DNA from: Paraburkholderia ribeironis
GTDB taxonomy: Bacteria; Pseudomonadota; Gammaproteobacteria; Burkholderiales; Burkholderiaceae
Direction: 5' to 3'
Length of the DNA stretch: 64,000 nt
Assembly: GCF_900019265.1 (NCBI RefSeq)
Contig: NZ_CYGX02000069.1
Span: forward strand, 1 to 64,000
Shown here: one piece after another, positions 28,004 through 36,976 of the stretch
Layout of the letters: each line of letters opens with the position of its first letter
Position numbering within the stretch: the first letter of the stretch is position 1
The notes under the pieces: generated by a model
Databases searched by the model: none
The model's input: only the letters and a program-made list of their open reading frames with translations
Told to the model about the DNA's origin: nothing
Made by a program: the position numbers and the translations under genes

Positions 28004-28450
28004 ATGAGCCTCAAGGACCGGATCAACGACGATATGAAAGCCGCCATGCGGGCGCGTGAGACCGAGCGTCTCGGCACGATCCGTCTGCTGCTCGCGGCGA
28101 TCAAGCAACGCGAAGTCGACGAGCGCGTCACGCTAGACGACGCAGCGGTCACCGCTGTGATCGACAAGATGATCAAGCAGCGCAAGGATTCGATCAGCCA
28201 GTTCGAAACCGCCGGCCGCACGGATCTGGCCGACAAGGAAAAGGCCGAACTGGCAATCCTGGCCGCGTATATGCCGGAACAGATGTCGGAGGCGGAAATC
28301 GTTGCCGAAGTTCAGGCCGCGGTCGCGCAGACCGGCGCGGCCGGCCCGCAGGACATGGGCAAGGTGATGGGCGTGCTCAAGCCGAAGCTGGCTGGCCGCG
28401 CTGACATGACCGCGGTGTCGGCGCAGGTCAAAGCCGCGCTCGCGAAGTAA
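28004..28450 (+). CDS. yqeY: GatB/YqeY-domain protein
   Basis: A 148-residue YqeY-like protein, all-helical and homologous to the C-terminal tail domain of the tRNA-dependent amidotransferase GatB. Its own role is not settled. The core MSLKDRINDDMKAAMRAR... and AAYMPEQMSEAEI...GKVMGVLKPKLAGRAD patterns are typical. The ATG at 28004 is used; a GTG immediately before (28001) is in frame. It sits between rpsU and dnaG, as in many proteobacteria. Confidence 0.93.
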   Translation: MSLKDRINDDMKAAMRARETERLGTIRLLLAAIKQREVDERVTLDDAAVTAVIDKMIKQRKDSISQFETAGRTDLADKEKAELAILAAYMPEQMSEAEIVAEVQAAVAQTGAAGPQDMGKVMGVLKPKLAGRADMTAVSAQVKAALAK

Positions 28451-28528
28451 TTTCCGTTGGTCCGGTCTGCACGCGCCGTCATGCGCCGGTGTGTGCAGCG
28501 TTGAGCCTTTCAGGTAGCGTCATTTACT

Positions 28529-30397
28529 GTGATTCCACCGTCATTCCTGCAAGACCTGCTCAACCGCGTCGATATCGTCGACGTGGTCGGCCGGTATGTG
28601 CAGCTGAAAAAGGGCGGCGCGAACTTCATGGGGCTGTGCCCGTTTCACAACGAGAAGAGCCCTTCATTTACCGTTAGTCCGACTAAACAGTTCTATCACT
28701 GCTTCGGCTGCGGCGCGCACGGTACGGCCATTGGCTTTCTGATGGAGCACGTGGGCTCCTCGTTTCCCGAGGCGGTCAACGAACTCGCGCAATCGGTGGG
28801 CTTGACCGTGCCGAACGAACCTTCGCCGGGTTACGGCGGAGGTGGTGCAGGCGGCTATGCGCCGGCGGCGTCCAAGGCCGTCACCACGGCACTCTCCGAT
28901 GTCATGCAGACGGCCTGCGACTTCTATCGCAAACAGTTGCGCGGCGCGCAGGTCGCGATCCAGTATCTGAAGAAGCGCGGCTTGACCGGCGAGATAGCGG
29001 CCCGTTTCGGTCTGGGTTACGCGCCGGATGGGTGGCAGAACCTCGAGGCGGCATTTCCCAATTATCGCGACGATGCCTTGGTCGAGTCGGGGCTTGTGAT
29101 CGTCAGCGAAAAAGCGGACGCGCAAGGGCAGAACCGCCGGTACGACCGCTTTCGCGAGCGGATCATGTTCCCGATCCGCAACGTGAAGGGGCAGGTGATC
29201 GGCTTCGGCGGTCGGGTGCTGGACGGCGGCGAGCCGAAATATTTGAATTCGCCCGAGACGCCACTATTTAACAAAGGCAGCGAGCTGTACGGGCTCTTCG
29301 AAGCGCGTCTGGCAATTCGCGAACAGCACTACGTGCTGGTGGTGGAGGGCTACATGGACGTGGTCGCGCTGGCCCAGTTGGGGTTTCAGAACGCGGTCGC
29401 CACGCTCGGTACGGCCTGCACGCCGATTCATGTACAGAAACTGATGCGCCAGACCGACACGGTGATCTTCAGTTTCGACGGCGATGCGGCCGGCCGGCGC
29501 GCCGCGCGTCGTGCGCTGGATGCCTGCCTGCCGCACGCGGCGGACAACCGGACTATCCGGTTCCTGTTTTTGCCGTCCGAGCACGATCCGGACAGCTATG
29601 TGCGCGAATTCGGCACCGAGGCGTTCGCCGAGCAGGTGGAGCGCGCCATGCCGCTGTCGCAATTCATGCTCAACGAGGTGCTGACCGGCAAGGAGCTGGA
29701 TCAGCCCGAAGGCAAGGCCCGCGCGCTATTCGACGCCAAGCCGCTGCTGCAGGCGTTGCCGGCCAACGCGCTGCGCGCACAGATCATGCATATGTTCGCG
29801 GACCGGCTGGACGTGCCGTTCGACGAAGTTGCCGCGCTTTGCGAGGTGGATTCGCGCATCGCGGCCGCGGCCCGTCTCGCGCCGGCTCGCAACGACCGGC
29901 GCAGCGTGACCGGGATTGAAGAAAAGACGCTGCGCAATCTGGTGATGTATCCGCGCACGGTGGCGGTGCTCGACGAGGACGCCGAACAGGCGCTTCTGAC
30001 GGTGACCCGGCATGGCGAGCTGTTCGAAGAAGTGACGACGCACGCGCGTGCACTGGGCGATTCGGCGGAGTTTCAGTTGTTGTCCGACCTATTGCGAAAT
30101 GGCGCAAACGCCCCAACTTTCGAGGAAATCTTTCGCAAAATTCTAGACTATGATGAAAACGTCCGGGATTTGCTGCTGAAAGACCCGGAGGATGCGACCG
30201 TTATCGAGGAGCGGCGCGAGCAGGAACGGATCGTCGGCGAAGAGCTGAAGGCGGCCATTTTGAAGATGCGGTACGACGCTTATTGTGATCGTCTCGAGCA
30301 GCTTTCGCGGCAATCCCGGCACACGCCGGAAGAGTTTGCGGAGCTATCGGAGCTGAATCGCAAGCGTGCTGACATGAAGCGTCAGCTCGGGTTGTAA
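28529..30397 (+). CDS. dnaG: DNA primase
   Basis: A 622-residue primase that makes RNA primers at the replication fork. The CHC2 zinc-binding domain shows C37, H40, C58 and C61 (CPFH...CFGCG). The TOPRIM catalytic core has VVEGYMDVVALAQ and FSFDGDAAGRRAA with the DxD metal ligands, and the C-terminal helical DnaB-interaction domain fills about 450-622. Translation starts at a GTG with only a weak, distant AGG, which fits the low DnaG level usual in this operon. Confidence 0.97.
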   Translation: MIPPSFLQDLLNRVDIVDVVGRYVQLKKGGANFMGLCPFHNEKSPSFTVSPTKQFYHCFGCGAHGTAIGFLMEHVGSSFPEAVNELAQSVGLTVPNEPSPGYGGGGAGGYAPAASKAVTTALSDVMQTACDFYRKQLRGAQVAIQYLKKRGLTGEIAARFGLGYAPDGWQNLEAAFPNYRDDALVESGLVIVSEKADAQGQNRRYDRFRERIMFPIRNVKGQVIGFGGRVLDGGEPKYLNSPETPLFNKGSELYGLFEARLAIREQHYVLVVEGYMDVVALAQLGFQNAVATLGTACTPIHVQKLMRQTDTVIFSFDGDAAGRRAARRALDACLPHAADNRTIRFLFLPSEHDPDSYVREFGTEAFAEQVERAMPLSQFMLNEVLTGKELDQPEGKARALFDAKPLLQALPANALRAQIMHMFADRLDVPFDEVAALCEVDSRIAAAARLAPARNDRRSVTGIEEKTLRNLVMYPRTVAVLDEDAEQALLTVTRHGELFEEVTTHARALGDSAEFQLLSDLLRNGANAPTFEEIFRKILDYDENVRDLLLKDPEDATVIEERREQERIVGEELKAAILKMRYDAYCDRLEQLSRQSRHTPEEFAELSELNRKRADMKRQLGL

Positions 30398-30418
30398 GGG
30401 AGAGGCCAGAAGCCTGGG

Positions 30419-30427
30419 TGGTATAAT
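30419..30427 (+). promoter_or_regulatory. Extended -10 promoter of rpoD
   Basis: TGGTATAAT (TGn plus perfect TATAAT at 30422-30427) lies in the 91-base dnaG-rpoD gap, 62 bases upstream of the rpoD start. It would allow rpoD to be expressed independently of the operon. Confidence 0.65.
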
Positions 30428-30488
30428 AAAAGGTTTCTAGCGGTTTGTTTTTTAAGGGTTTTCCTAGCAAAGGCGAAAAGGCGATGCG

Positions 30489-32879
30489 ATGGCAAAGACT
30501 ACAGGCGGAAAGCAGGCGGCAGGTGCACGCTCCAAGGAGCAGACCAGAAAAGTCACCGAGGCCCAGCTAGTTTCTTCCGCCAGAAAAACGTCTGCTGCCA
30601 GTGTTGCATCGGCTGCCGGGAAGAAATCCTCGACCAGTTCGGCTGCGCGAGCGGATCCGGTCAGGGCGGCGAAAGCCGTGACGCCACCGGCTGCGAAACG
30701 GCCGGTTGTCAGAAGCGCAAGGGAAGCGGCTGCCGCGCAGGACGATGCGGTAGTGCGCGAGGCTCCAGAATCCACGGTTCTACCGGCTGTTGTCCACCAG
30801 CCGCGAGTCGAGACTACAGCCGGTACGGCGAACTCCATGACGAAAAAGCTGAATGAAGTACCCGTCGATGACGATGCAACCCAGACCGAAGAAACCGCTG
30901 CCGCTGCACCGGGCAAGGTGGAAAAGGTCAGGGCTCGCGATCGTCGTGCAAAGGAAAAAGCGCTGCTGAAAGATGCATTCGCGTCGTCGCAGCCGGGCAC
31001 GGTCGAGGAACTCGAAGAGCGCCGCTCCAAATTGCGCGCGCTGATCAAGCTCGGCAAGGAGCGCGGCTTCCTGACGTACGCTGAAATCAACGATCACCTG
31101 CCGGACAACTTCACCGAGACCGAGGCGATCGAAGGCATCATCAGCACGTTTAACGACATGGGCGTCGCGGTGTACGAGCAGGCCCCGGACGCCGAAACGC
31201 TGCTGCTGAACGACAACGCGCCCGCGGCTTCGTCCGACGACGAAGTGGAAGAGGAAGCGGAAGTCGCGCTTTCCACCGTCGACTCCGAATTCGGCCGCAC
31301 CACCGACCCGGTCCGCATGTACATGCGGGAAATGGGCACGGTCGAGCTGCTCACGCGCGAAGGCGAAATCGAAATCGCCAAGCGGATCGAAGACGGCCTG
31401 AAGCACATGGTGATGGCCATCTCCGCGTGTCCGACCACGATCGCCGACATCCTGGCGATGGCCGAGCGCGTCGCGAACGAGGAAATCCGGATCGACGAAC
31501 TGGTCGACGGCCTGATCGATGCCAACGCGGATGACGCGGACGGCTTCTCCGCGCAGGAAGCGGAAGCGATCGAGAGCGAAGACGAGGAAGCCGAGGAAGA
31601 GGACGAAGAAGACGAAGAAGACGACGACGGCGCGGCGCAAGCCACGGCCAACGCGGCGCAGATGGAAGCGCTCAGGCGTGCGTCGCTCGAAAAATTCGCG
31701 CTGATCAGCGAATGGTTCGACAAGATGCGTCGCGCGTTCGAGAAGGAAGGCTACAAGTCCAGGTCGTATCTGAAGGCACAGGAAACGATCCAGAACGAAC
31801 TGATGACGATCCGCTTCACCGCACGCACGGTCGAGCGTCTGTGCGACACGCTGCGCGCGCAAGTGGACGAAGTGCGTCAGGTCGAGCGGCAGATCCTGCA
31901 TACGGTGGTCGACAAGTGCGGTATGCCGCGTGCGGAATTCATCGCGCGTTTCCCGGGCAGCGAAACGGACCTCGAGTGGGCCGACAAGATCGTCGGTGAA
32001 GGTCACGCGTATAGCGCGATCCTCACGCGTAACATTCCGGCGATCCGCGAGCAGCAGCAACGTCTGCTGGATCTGCAGGCGCGTGTCGTGCTGCCGCTGA
32101 AGGACCTGAAGGAAACCAACCGCCAGATGGCGGCCGGCGAATTGAAGGCGCGTCAGGCGAAGCGCGAAATGACCGAGGCGAACCTGCGTCTCGTGATCTC
32201 GATTGCGAAGAAGTACACGAACCGCGGTCTGCAGTTTCTCGACCTGATTCAGGAAGGCAACATCGGTCTGATGAAGGCGGTGGACAAGTTCGAATATCGT
32301 CGCGGCTACAAGTTCTCCACGTATGCCACGTGGTGGATTCGCCAGGCCATTACGCGTTCGATCGCCGACCAGGCGCGTACCATCCGGATCCCGGTTCACA
32401 TGATCGAAACGATCAACAAGATGAACCGCATCTCGCGTCAGATTCTGCAGGAAACCGGCCTCGAGCCGGATCCGGCAACGCTGGCCGAGAAGATGGAAAT
32501 GCCGGAAGACAAGATCCGCAAGATCATGAAGATCGCGAAGGAGCCGATCTCGATGGAAACGCCGATCGGTGACGACGACGATTCGCATCTGGGCGACTTC
32601 ATCGAAGATACCAACACGGTGGCGCCGGCTGATGCCGCGTTGCACGCCAGCATGCGCGACGTCGTGAAGGACGTGCTCGACTCGCTGACGCCGCGCGAAG
32701 CGAAGGTGCTGCGCATGCGCTTCGGTATCGAGATGAGCACGGATCACACGCTCGAAGAAGTCGGCAAGCAGTTCGACGTGACGCGTGAGCGGATCCGTCA
32801 GATCGAAGCCAAGGCGCTGCGCAAGCTGCGTCATCCGAGCCGGTCGGACAAGCTGAAGTCGTTCCTCGAAGGGAATTGA
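30489..32879 (+). CDS. rpoD: Primary sigma factor RpoD
   Basis: A 796-residue sigma-70, longer than in E. coli because of a Lys/Ala-rich N-terminal extension (about 1-120) typical of beta-proteobacteria. Region 1.1 follows, then region 1.2 ([16 protein letters not shown]), a non-conserved region with a very acidic run at about 355-380, and the core regions 2.1-2.4 ([31 protein letters not shown]), 3 and 4 with the C-terminal helix-turn-helix ([18 protein letters not shown]). AAAAGG 7 bases upstream supports the ATG at 30489. Confidence 0.98.
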   Translation: MAKTTGGKQAAGARSKEQTRKVTEAQLVSSARKTSAASVASAAGKKSSTSSAARADPVRAAKAVTPPAAKRPVVRSAREAAAAQDDAVVREAPESTVLPAVVHQPRVETTAGTANSMTKKLNEVPVDDDATQTEETAAAAPGKVEKVRARDRRAKEKALLKDAFASSQPGTVEELEERRSKLRALIKLGKERGFLTYAEINDHLPDNFTETEAIEGIISTFNDMGVAVYEQAPDAETLLLNDNAPAASSDDEVEEEAEVALSTVDSEFGRTTDPVRMYMREMGTVELLTREGEIEIAKRIEDGLKHMVMAISACPTTIADILAMAERVANEEIRIDELVDGLIDANADDADGFSAQEAEAIESEDEEAEEEDEEDEEDDDGAAQATANAAQMEALRRASLEKFALISEWFDKMRRAFEKEGYKSRSYLKAQETIQNELMTIRFTARTVERLCDTLRAQVDEVRQVERQILHTVVDKCGMPRAEFIARFPGSETDLEWADKIVGEGHAYSAILTRNIPAIREQQQRLLDLQARVVLPLKDLKETNRQMAAGELKARQAKREMTEANLRLVISIAKKYTNRGLQFLDLIQEGNIGLMKAVDKFEYRRGYKFSTYATWWIRQAITRSIADQARTIRIPVHMIETINKMNRISRQILQETGLEPDPATLAEKMEMPEDKIRKIMKIAKEPISMETPIGDDDDSHLGDFIEDTNTVAPADAALHASMRDVVKDVLDSLTPREAKVLRMRFGIEMSTDHTLEEVGKQFDVTRERIRQIEAKALRKLRHPSRSDKLKSFLEGN

Positions 32880-32917
32880 TCGGCGCGGGTGTTGATTGCC
32901 GACGATGTTGCGGTTGA

Positions 32918-32970
32918 AGAGGCCTCCCGGTTGTTTCGCTCAAGCGAAGCGGTTGCGGAGGCCTCTTTTT
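32918..32970 (+). terminator. rpoD terminator
   Basis: AGAGGCCTCC (32918-32927) pairs with GGAGGCCTCT (32957-32966), followed by TTTTT, with an inner CGCTcaAGCG stem. A strong Rho-independent terminator 39 bases after the rpoD stop. Confidence 0.93.
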
Positions 32971-32974
32971 CGTG

Positions 32975-33029
32975 TAGTATGTCGGCCAATCAACGAATAG
33001 GCCCGGCTTTGTAGACCGGGTCTTTTTTT
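32975..33029 (+). promoter_or_regulatory. Candidate promoter and attenuator-like hairpin before tRNA
   Basis: TTGCGG (32953-32958, inside the rpoD terminator stem) and TAGTAT (32975-32980) could form a promoter with a 16-base spacer. Downstream, CCCGG (33002-33006) and CCGGG (33016-33020) form a stem followed by TCTTTTTTTC, a terminator-like signal ending only four bases before the tRNA. This would be either a short terminated transcript or an attenuator of the tRNA gene. Confidence 0.4.
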
Positions 33030-33032
33030 CTT

Positions 33033-33120
33033 GGGCCGGACGCCGTGCTGGTTGCAGGCAGCGGACTCATAATCCGCCTCCGAAAGGACACCGTCGGTTC
33101 GAATCCGACCCGGCCCACCA
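33033..33120 (+). tRNA. tRNA with CAU anticodon, Ile2-like, long variable arm
   Basis: An 88-nt tRNA including encoded CCA. The acceptor stem is GGGCCGG/CCGGCCC, the D stem GCC/GGC (3 bp), the anticodon stem GCGGA/TCCGC with loop CTCATAA, and the T arm GTCGG-TTCGAAT-CCGAC. The anticodon is CAU (33068-33070). Loop sequence and the C4-G69 and C5-G68 pairs match the determinants recognised by TilS in tRNA-Ile2, so the C is probably converted to lysidine and AUA is read. Unlike normal tRNA-Ile2, there are 15 bases between anticodon and T stems (33078-33092) with a small TCC-GAAA-GGA stem, a class II variable arm. It could be called tRNA-Met by simple anticodon rules. Confidence 0.88.
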
Positions 33121-33433
33121 ACAGTCTTAGCGATTTCTCGTGTGGAAATTCGCTCCGCAAAAACACTGTTGTTCCGCAATTCTGTTATCGAGCAGGTCCG
33201 ACTGTGTGGCCGCGTTGCGTGCCTTGATCCGGTCGGTAACCGACTTCAACTCGCCGGTCACCTCCATCGCCTGCCTCGACATCGACGACATCCACGGACC
33301 CGTATCGCGCGGTTGGAGTGAAGCCGCCGCGCAACGTTCATCTACGGCGTCGCCAGTTCCGTTAGAACATGAATATCCGCGCATACGCGGCGCATAATGT
33401 CGGAGTGCTAGCCCTTGGCACAGAAGAGGGTGT
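33121..33433. other. Intergenic stretch after the tRNA
   Basis: No intact gene is recognised. A minus-strand frame here (about 33130-33295) contains a helical, protein-like piece (VTDRIKARNAATQSDLLD) that could be a remnant of an enzyme N-terminus, but I cannot confirm it. No integrase is present, although tRNA 3' ends are common integration points. Confidence 0.4.
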
Positions 33434-36400
33434 ATGCGCTGCACAAACTGCGGGTTTGAGAATCTCACCGGGGCCAGATTCTGCGAAGCATGCTGGGCCA
33501 CGCTGGCACGCATGTGTCCGCGTTGTGGACATGAGGTCGGCCCAGCCGCCCGATTCTGCAGCGAGTGCGGAACCCCGCTGACCGAGGCGCCGGCAACCCC
33601 ATTCCCCGCTCATCCCCAATCCGTTTCAGAGGCGCCCGCGCCTGTCCATTACACGCCGCACCACCTTGCCGAGCGCATCCGCGCCGAACATGCGGCGATG
33701 GAAGCGCGCGGCGAGACCGCTGGCGAGCGCAAGACCGTCACGGCGCTATTCGCGGACATGGCCGGTTCCACGGCTTTGATCCACGATCTCGACCCGGAAG
33801 TGGCGCATCGCCTGATCAAACCCGTCGTCGCGCTGATGATGGAGGCCGTCCACTACTACGAAGGCTACGTGGCGAAGTCGCTCGGCGACGGTATTCTCGC
33901 GCTGTTTGGCGCGCCGATCGCCCATGAGGACCATCCGCAGCGCGCGCTCTTCGCGGCGTTGCGGATGCAGCAGGCGATGCGCCGGCACGGCGACCGGGTC
34001 CGTCTGGAGGAAGGCATTCCTCTGCAGATCCGCGTGGGCGTTCACACCGGCGAAGTCGTCGTGCGTTCGATCCGCACGGACGACCTGCACACCGATTACG
34101 ATCCGGTCGGACACACGATCCACATCGCGTCGCGGATCGAGGGAATCGCCACGCCCACGTCGATTCTCGCCAGCGAGTCCACCCACAAGCTGGCCGAAGG
34201 CTATTTCGAGTTCAAGGCTCTTGGGGCTACCCAACTCAAAGGCATTCCCGAGCCGCTGTCGGTGTACGAGGTGCTGGGTTCCGGCGCGCTGCGCACGCGC
34301 CTGCAATTGGCGGCGCATCGCGGTCTCGCCCGGTTCGTCGGCCGCGAGAGCGAATTGGAGCACCTGAATCAGGCACTTGAAGCGATCAGGGCAGGGCATG
34401 GACAGGTAGTCGACGTGGTCGGTGAAGCCGGCGTCGGGAAGTCGCGGCTCTTCCACGAGTTCAAGGAGCGTTCGCGACGCGGCTGTCTGGTGCTGGAGAC
34501 TTTCTCGGTATCGCACGGCAAGGCTTTTGCCAATTTGCCGCTGATCGAGCTCCTGAAGAACTATTTCCAGATCGCCGCGCAGGACGACGAGCGGCGCTGC
34601 CGGGAAAAGGTCATCGGCAAGGCGCTGACCCTCGAGCGCAGTTTCGAGGATCTCGTGCCTTACGTGCTCTATCTGCTTGGCATCTGCGAGTCCGGTTCGG
34701 CGCTGGCGCAGATGGACCCGCAGATCCGGCGGGACCGGACCTTCGATGCGATCATGCAGCTTCTGGCGCGCGAGAGCCGCAATCAGCCGATCGATCTGTT
34801 GTTCGAGGACCTGCAATGGCTCGACCGCGAGACGGAAGCCTTCCTCGTGTACCTGATCGGCCATGTGCCGGGAACCCGGATTCTACTGCTGCTGAACTAT
34901 CGGCCGGAGTACCAGCCTGCCTGGGAGCGCTCGGACCACTGTAGCCAACTCCGGCTCGAACCGCTTGGCCCGGCCGAAGCGCAGGGACTGCTGACCGCGC
35001 TGCTCGGCGACGATCCCACCCTGGTGCCGCTCAAGCAGCTCATCCTGGAGAAGACGGAGGGCAACCCGTTCTTCATGGAGGAAGTGGTCCAGACTCTGGC
35101 CGAGGAGAAATCGCTGCTAGGTGATGCCGGCCGTTACCGGATCGAGCAGACCCCGGCGACGCTGCATATCCCGACCACCGTGCAAGGCGTGCTTGCCGCC
35201 CGTATCGACCGGCTCCCGATCGTGGAGAAGGAACTGCTGCAGACCCTCGCGGTGATCGGTCAGGAGTTTCCGTTCAGCCTGATCCAGCGTATTTGCGGCG
35301 ATCAGGCGGCGCAGGACGACGATCTGCGCCGCCTGCTGGCGCACCTGGAAGCCGCCGGGTTCATCTACGAGCGGCCCGCTTTTCCGGAAGTGGACTATTC
35401 GTTCAAGCACGCGCTGACCCAGGAAGTGGCCGGATACTCGCTGCTCACGGAGCGTCGCAGCGCGCTGCACGAGCGCACCGCGCAGGCGATCGAGGCGCTG
35501 TTCCCGACGCGCATCGCGGACTACTGCAGCGAGCTCGCGCATCACTACAGCCTGAGCGGCAACATTCCGAAGGCTGTCGAGTATCTGCATCGTGCCGCCC
35601 AGCAAGCGCTGCGCCATGCCGCCCATCCGGATGCGATGCATCACCTCGGCGCGGCGTTGGCGCTGCTCAAGCGTTTGCCCGACACGCCCGCACGCGCGCA
35701 ACGGGAACTGACGCTGCTGCTTTCCCTGGGCCCGGCGTTGATGGCCGTGCGCGGCTATGGCGCGCCCGAGGTCGCCGCGACCTATACGCGAGCGCTGGCG
35801 TTGTGCGAGCAGACCGGCGATACATCGCAGCGCTTTGCCGCACAACTGGGACTGCGGATCTACCATGTGGTGCGCGCGGAGCACGCCACCGCGTACGAAC
35901 TGTGCAAGCAGATGCTCGGCACGGCGCGGCGCGCAAAGGATCCGGGCTTGCTTATGGAGGCGCATGGCGCGCTGGGCTCGTGCTTTTTCCTGCAGGGGGA
36001 CTTCGGCGCCGCTCGCAGCCACCAGGAACAGGCGCTTGCGATCTACGACCCGGAGCAGCATCAGGCCCACGTCTTCGCGCACGGCGTGGACCCCGGCATC
36101 CGGGCGCTGAACTACCTGGTTCTGACCTTGTGGTTCCAGGGATACCCCGATCAGGCGCGCAAGCGAAGCCTGGAGGCGCTGGCTCTCGCGCAAAAGCTTG
36201 CCTATGGTCCGAGTATGGCGTTCAGCCTGGCTTACGCGGCGCAGTTACATCAGCTTCGGCGCGAGTCGTCGCTGGCACGCGAGCATGCCGAAGCGGTCAT
36301 CACCCTCTCGACCGAGCACGGCTTGCCGTACTGGCTCGCGTGGGGAACCCTTCTGCGAGGCTGGGCGATGAGCGAGCAGGGCAGTACCGAGGAGGGGATC

Positions 36401-36889
36401 GACCAGATGCGCCGAGGCCTGGCCGCCCACCGGGCCGCCGGTGGCGAAGACCAGCGCCCGTATTTTCTGGCTCTGCTTGCCGGGAGCTGTTGGCGCGCGG
36501 GCGACAGGGAGGCCGGTCTCGAAACGCTCGAAGAGGCCATGGCGATCGTGGATAAATCCGGCGAGCATTGTTACGAGGCCGAGCTGTACCGGCTCGAGGG
36601 AAGCATGTTGGCCGGCGGGTCGAATGACGTGGATGGCGTACCTGCTCGCGGCGACGAAGCCGCTGACTGTTTTCACAAGGCGATCGCGCTGGCTCGGCGG
36701 CAGGGCGCCAGATCGCTGGAATTGCGCGCGGTGTCGGGCCTCGCGCGGCTGTGGCAACGGCAAGGGAAGACGGCCGACGCACGGCAGGCGCTGTCCGAGG
36801 TGTACGGGCGCTTCACGGAAGGCTTCGACACGGCCGACCTGCAGGACGCGAAAGCGTTGCTGGATGCGCTGGCCTTGAGCGATGGATGA
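33434..36889 (+). CDS. Zinc-ribbon class III adenylate cyclase with AAA ATPase and TPR
   Basis: A 1151-residue multidomain protein. Residues 1-50 hold two zinc ribbons (CTNCGFEN..FCEACW and CPRCGHE..FCSECG). A class III cyclase domain follows (about 95-270): metal ligands D108 (FADMAGST) and D152 (SLGDG), adenine-selecting K148 and D223, and R234; the usual transition-state Asn is His230. A STAND/AAA-type ATPase comes next with Walker A GEAGVGKS (330-337) and a DLQWLDRE Walker B region, then a long helical TPR-like array to the C-terminus. It has no membrane segment. It should make cAMP under control of a signal sensed by the ATPase/TPR part. It leads a same-strand cluster with patatin and HD genes. 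Such proteins also occur alone as regulators. Confidence 0.87.
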   Translation: MRCTNCGFENLTGARFCEACWATLARMCPRCGHEVGPAARFCSECGTPLTEAPATPFPAHPQSVSEAPAPVHYTPHHLAERIRAEHAAMEARGETAGERKTVTALFADMAGSTALIHDLDPEVAHRLIKPVVALMMEAVHYYEGYVAKSLGDGILALFGAPIAHEDHPQRALFAALRMQQAMRRHGDRVRLEEGIPLQIRVGVHTGEVVVRSIRTDDLHTDYDPVGHTIHIASRIEGIATPTSILASESTHKLAEGYFEFKALGATQLKGIPEPLSVYEVLGSGALRTRLQLAAHRGLARFVGRESELEHLNQALEAIRAGHGQVVDVVGEAGVGKSRLFHEFKERSRRGCLVLETFSVSHGKAFANLPLIELLKNYFQIAAQDDERRCREKVIGKALTLERSFEDLVPYVLYLLGICESGSALAQMDPQIRRDRTFDAIMQLLARESRNQPIDLLFEDLQWLDRETEAFLVYLIGHVPGTRILLLLNYRPEYQPAWERSDHCSQLRLEPLGPAEAQGLLTALLGDDPTLVPLKQLILEKTEGNPFFMEEVVQTLAEEKSLLGDAGRYRIEQTPATLHIPTTVQGVLAARIDRLPIVEKELLQTLAVIGQEFPFSLIQRICGDQAAQDDDLRRLLAHLEAAGFIYERPAFPEVDYSFKHALTQEVAGYSLLTERRSALHERTAQAIEALFPTRIADYCSELAHHYSLSGNIPKAVEYLHRAAQQALRHAAHPDAMHHLGAALALLKRLPDTPARAQRELTLLLSLGPALMAVRGYGAPEVAATYTRALALCEQTGDTSQRFAAQLGLRIYHVVRAEHATAYELCKQMLGTARRAKDPGLLMEAHGALGSCFFLQGDFGAARSHQEQALAIYDPEQHQAHVFAHGVDPGIRALNYLVLTLWFQGYPDQARKRSLEALALAQKLAYGPSMAFSLAYAAQLHQLRRESSLAREHAEAVITLSTEHGLPYWLAWGTLLRGWAMSEQGSTEEGIDQMRRGLAAHRAAGGEDQRPYFLALLAGSCWRAGDREAGLETLEEAMAIVDKSGEHCYEAELYRLEGSMLAGGSNDVDGVPARGDEAADCFHKAIALARRQGARSLELRAVSGLARLWQRQGKTADARQALSEVYGRFTEGFDTADLQDAKALLDALALSDG

Positions 36890-36976
36890 ACGGCCTATGA
36901 TGCACGGGCGGCGAACGGCGCGCCGGCGTGCGGCCCGGTGCTTGACGCCGATCTGCAGCGACCGAGGAGACGGGGT

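Noticed and set aside
30780-32834. A 684-codon open frame antisense to rpoD
   Set aside because: It mirrors the rpoD coding region, has Arg/His-rich shadow composition and no family motif; high-GC codon bias creates such frames.
33184-33295. Minus-strand peptide VTDRIKARNAATQSDLLD resembling an enzyme N-terminus (perhaps a 6-phosphogluconate dehydratase-like start)
   Set aside because: Too short, no downstream continuation and no start signal; could be chance.
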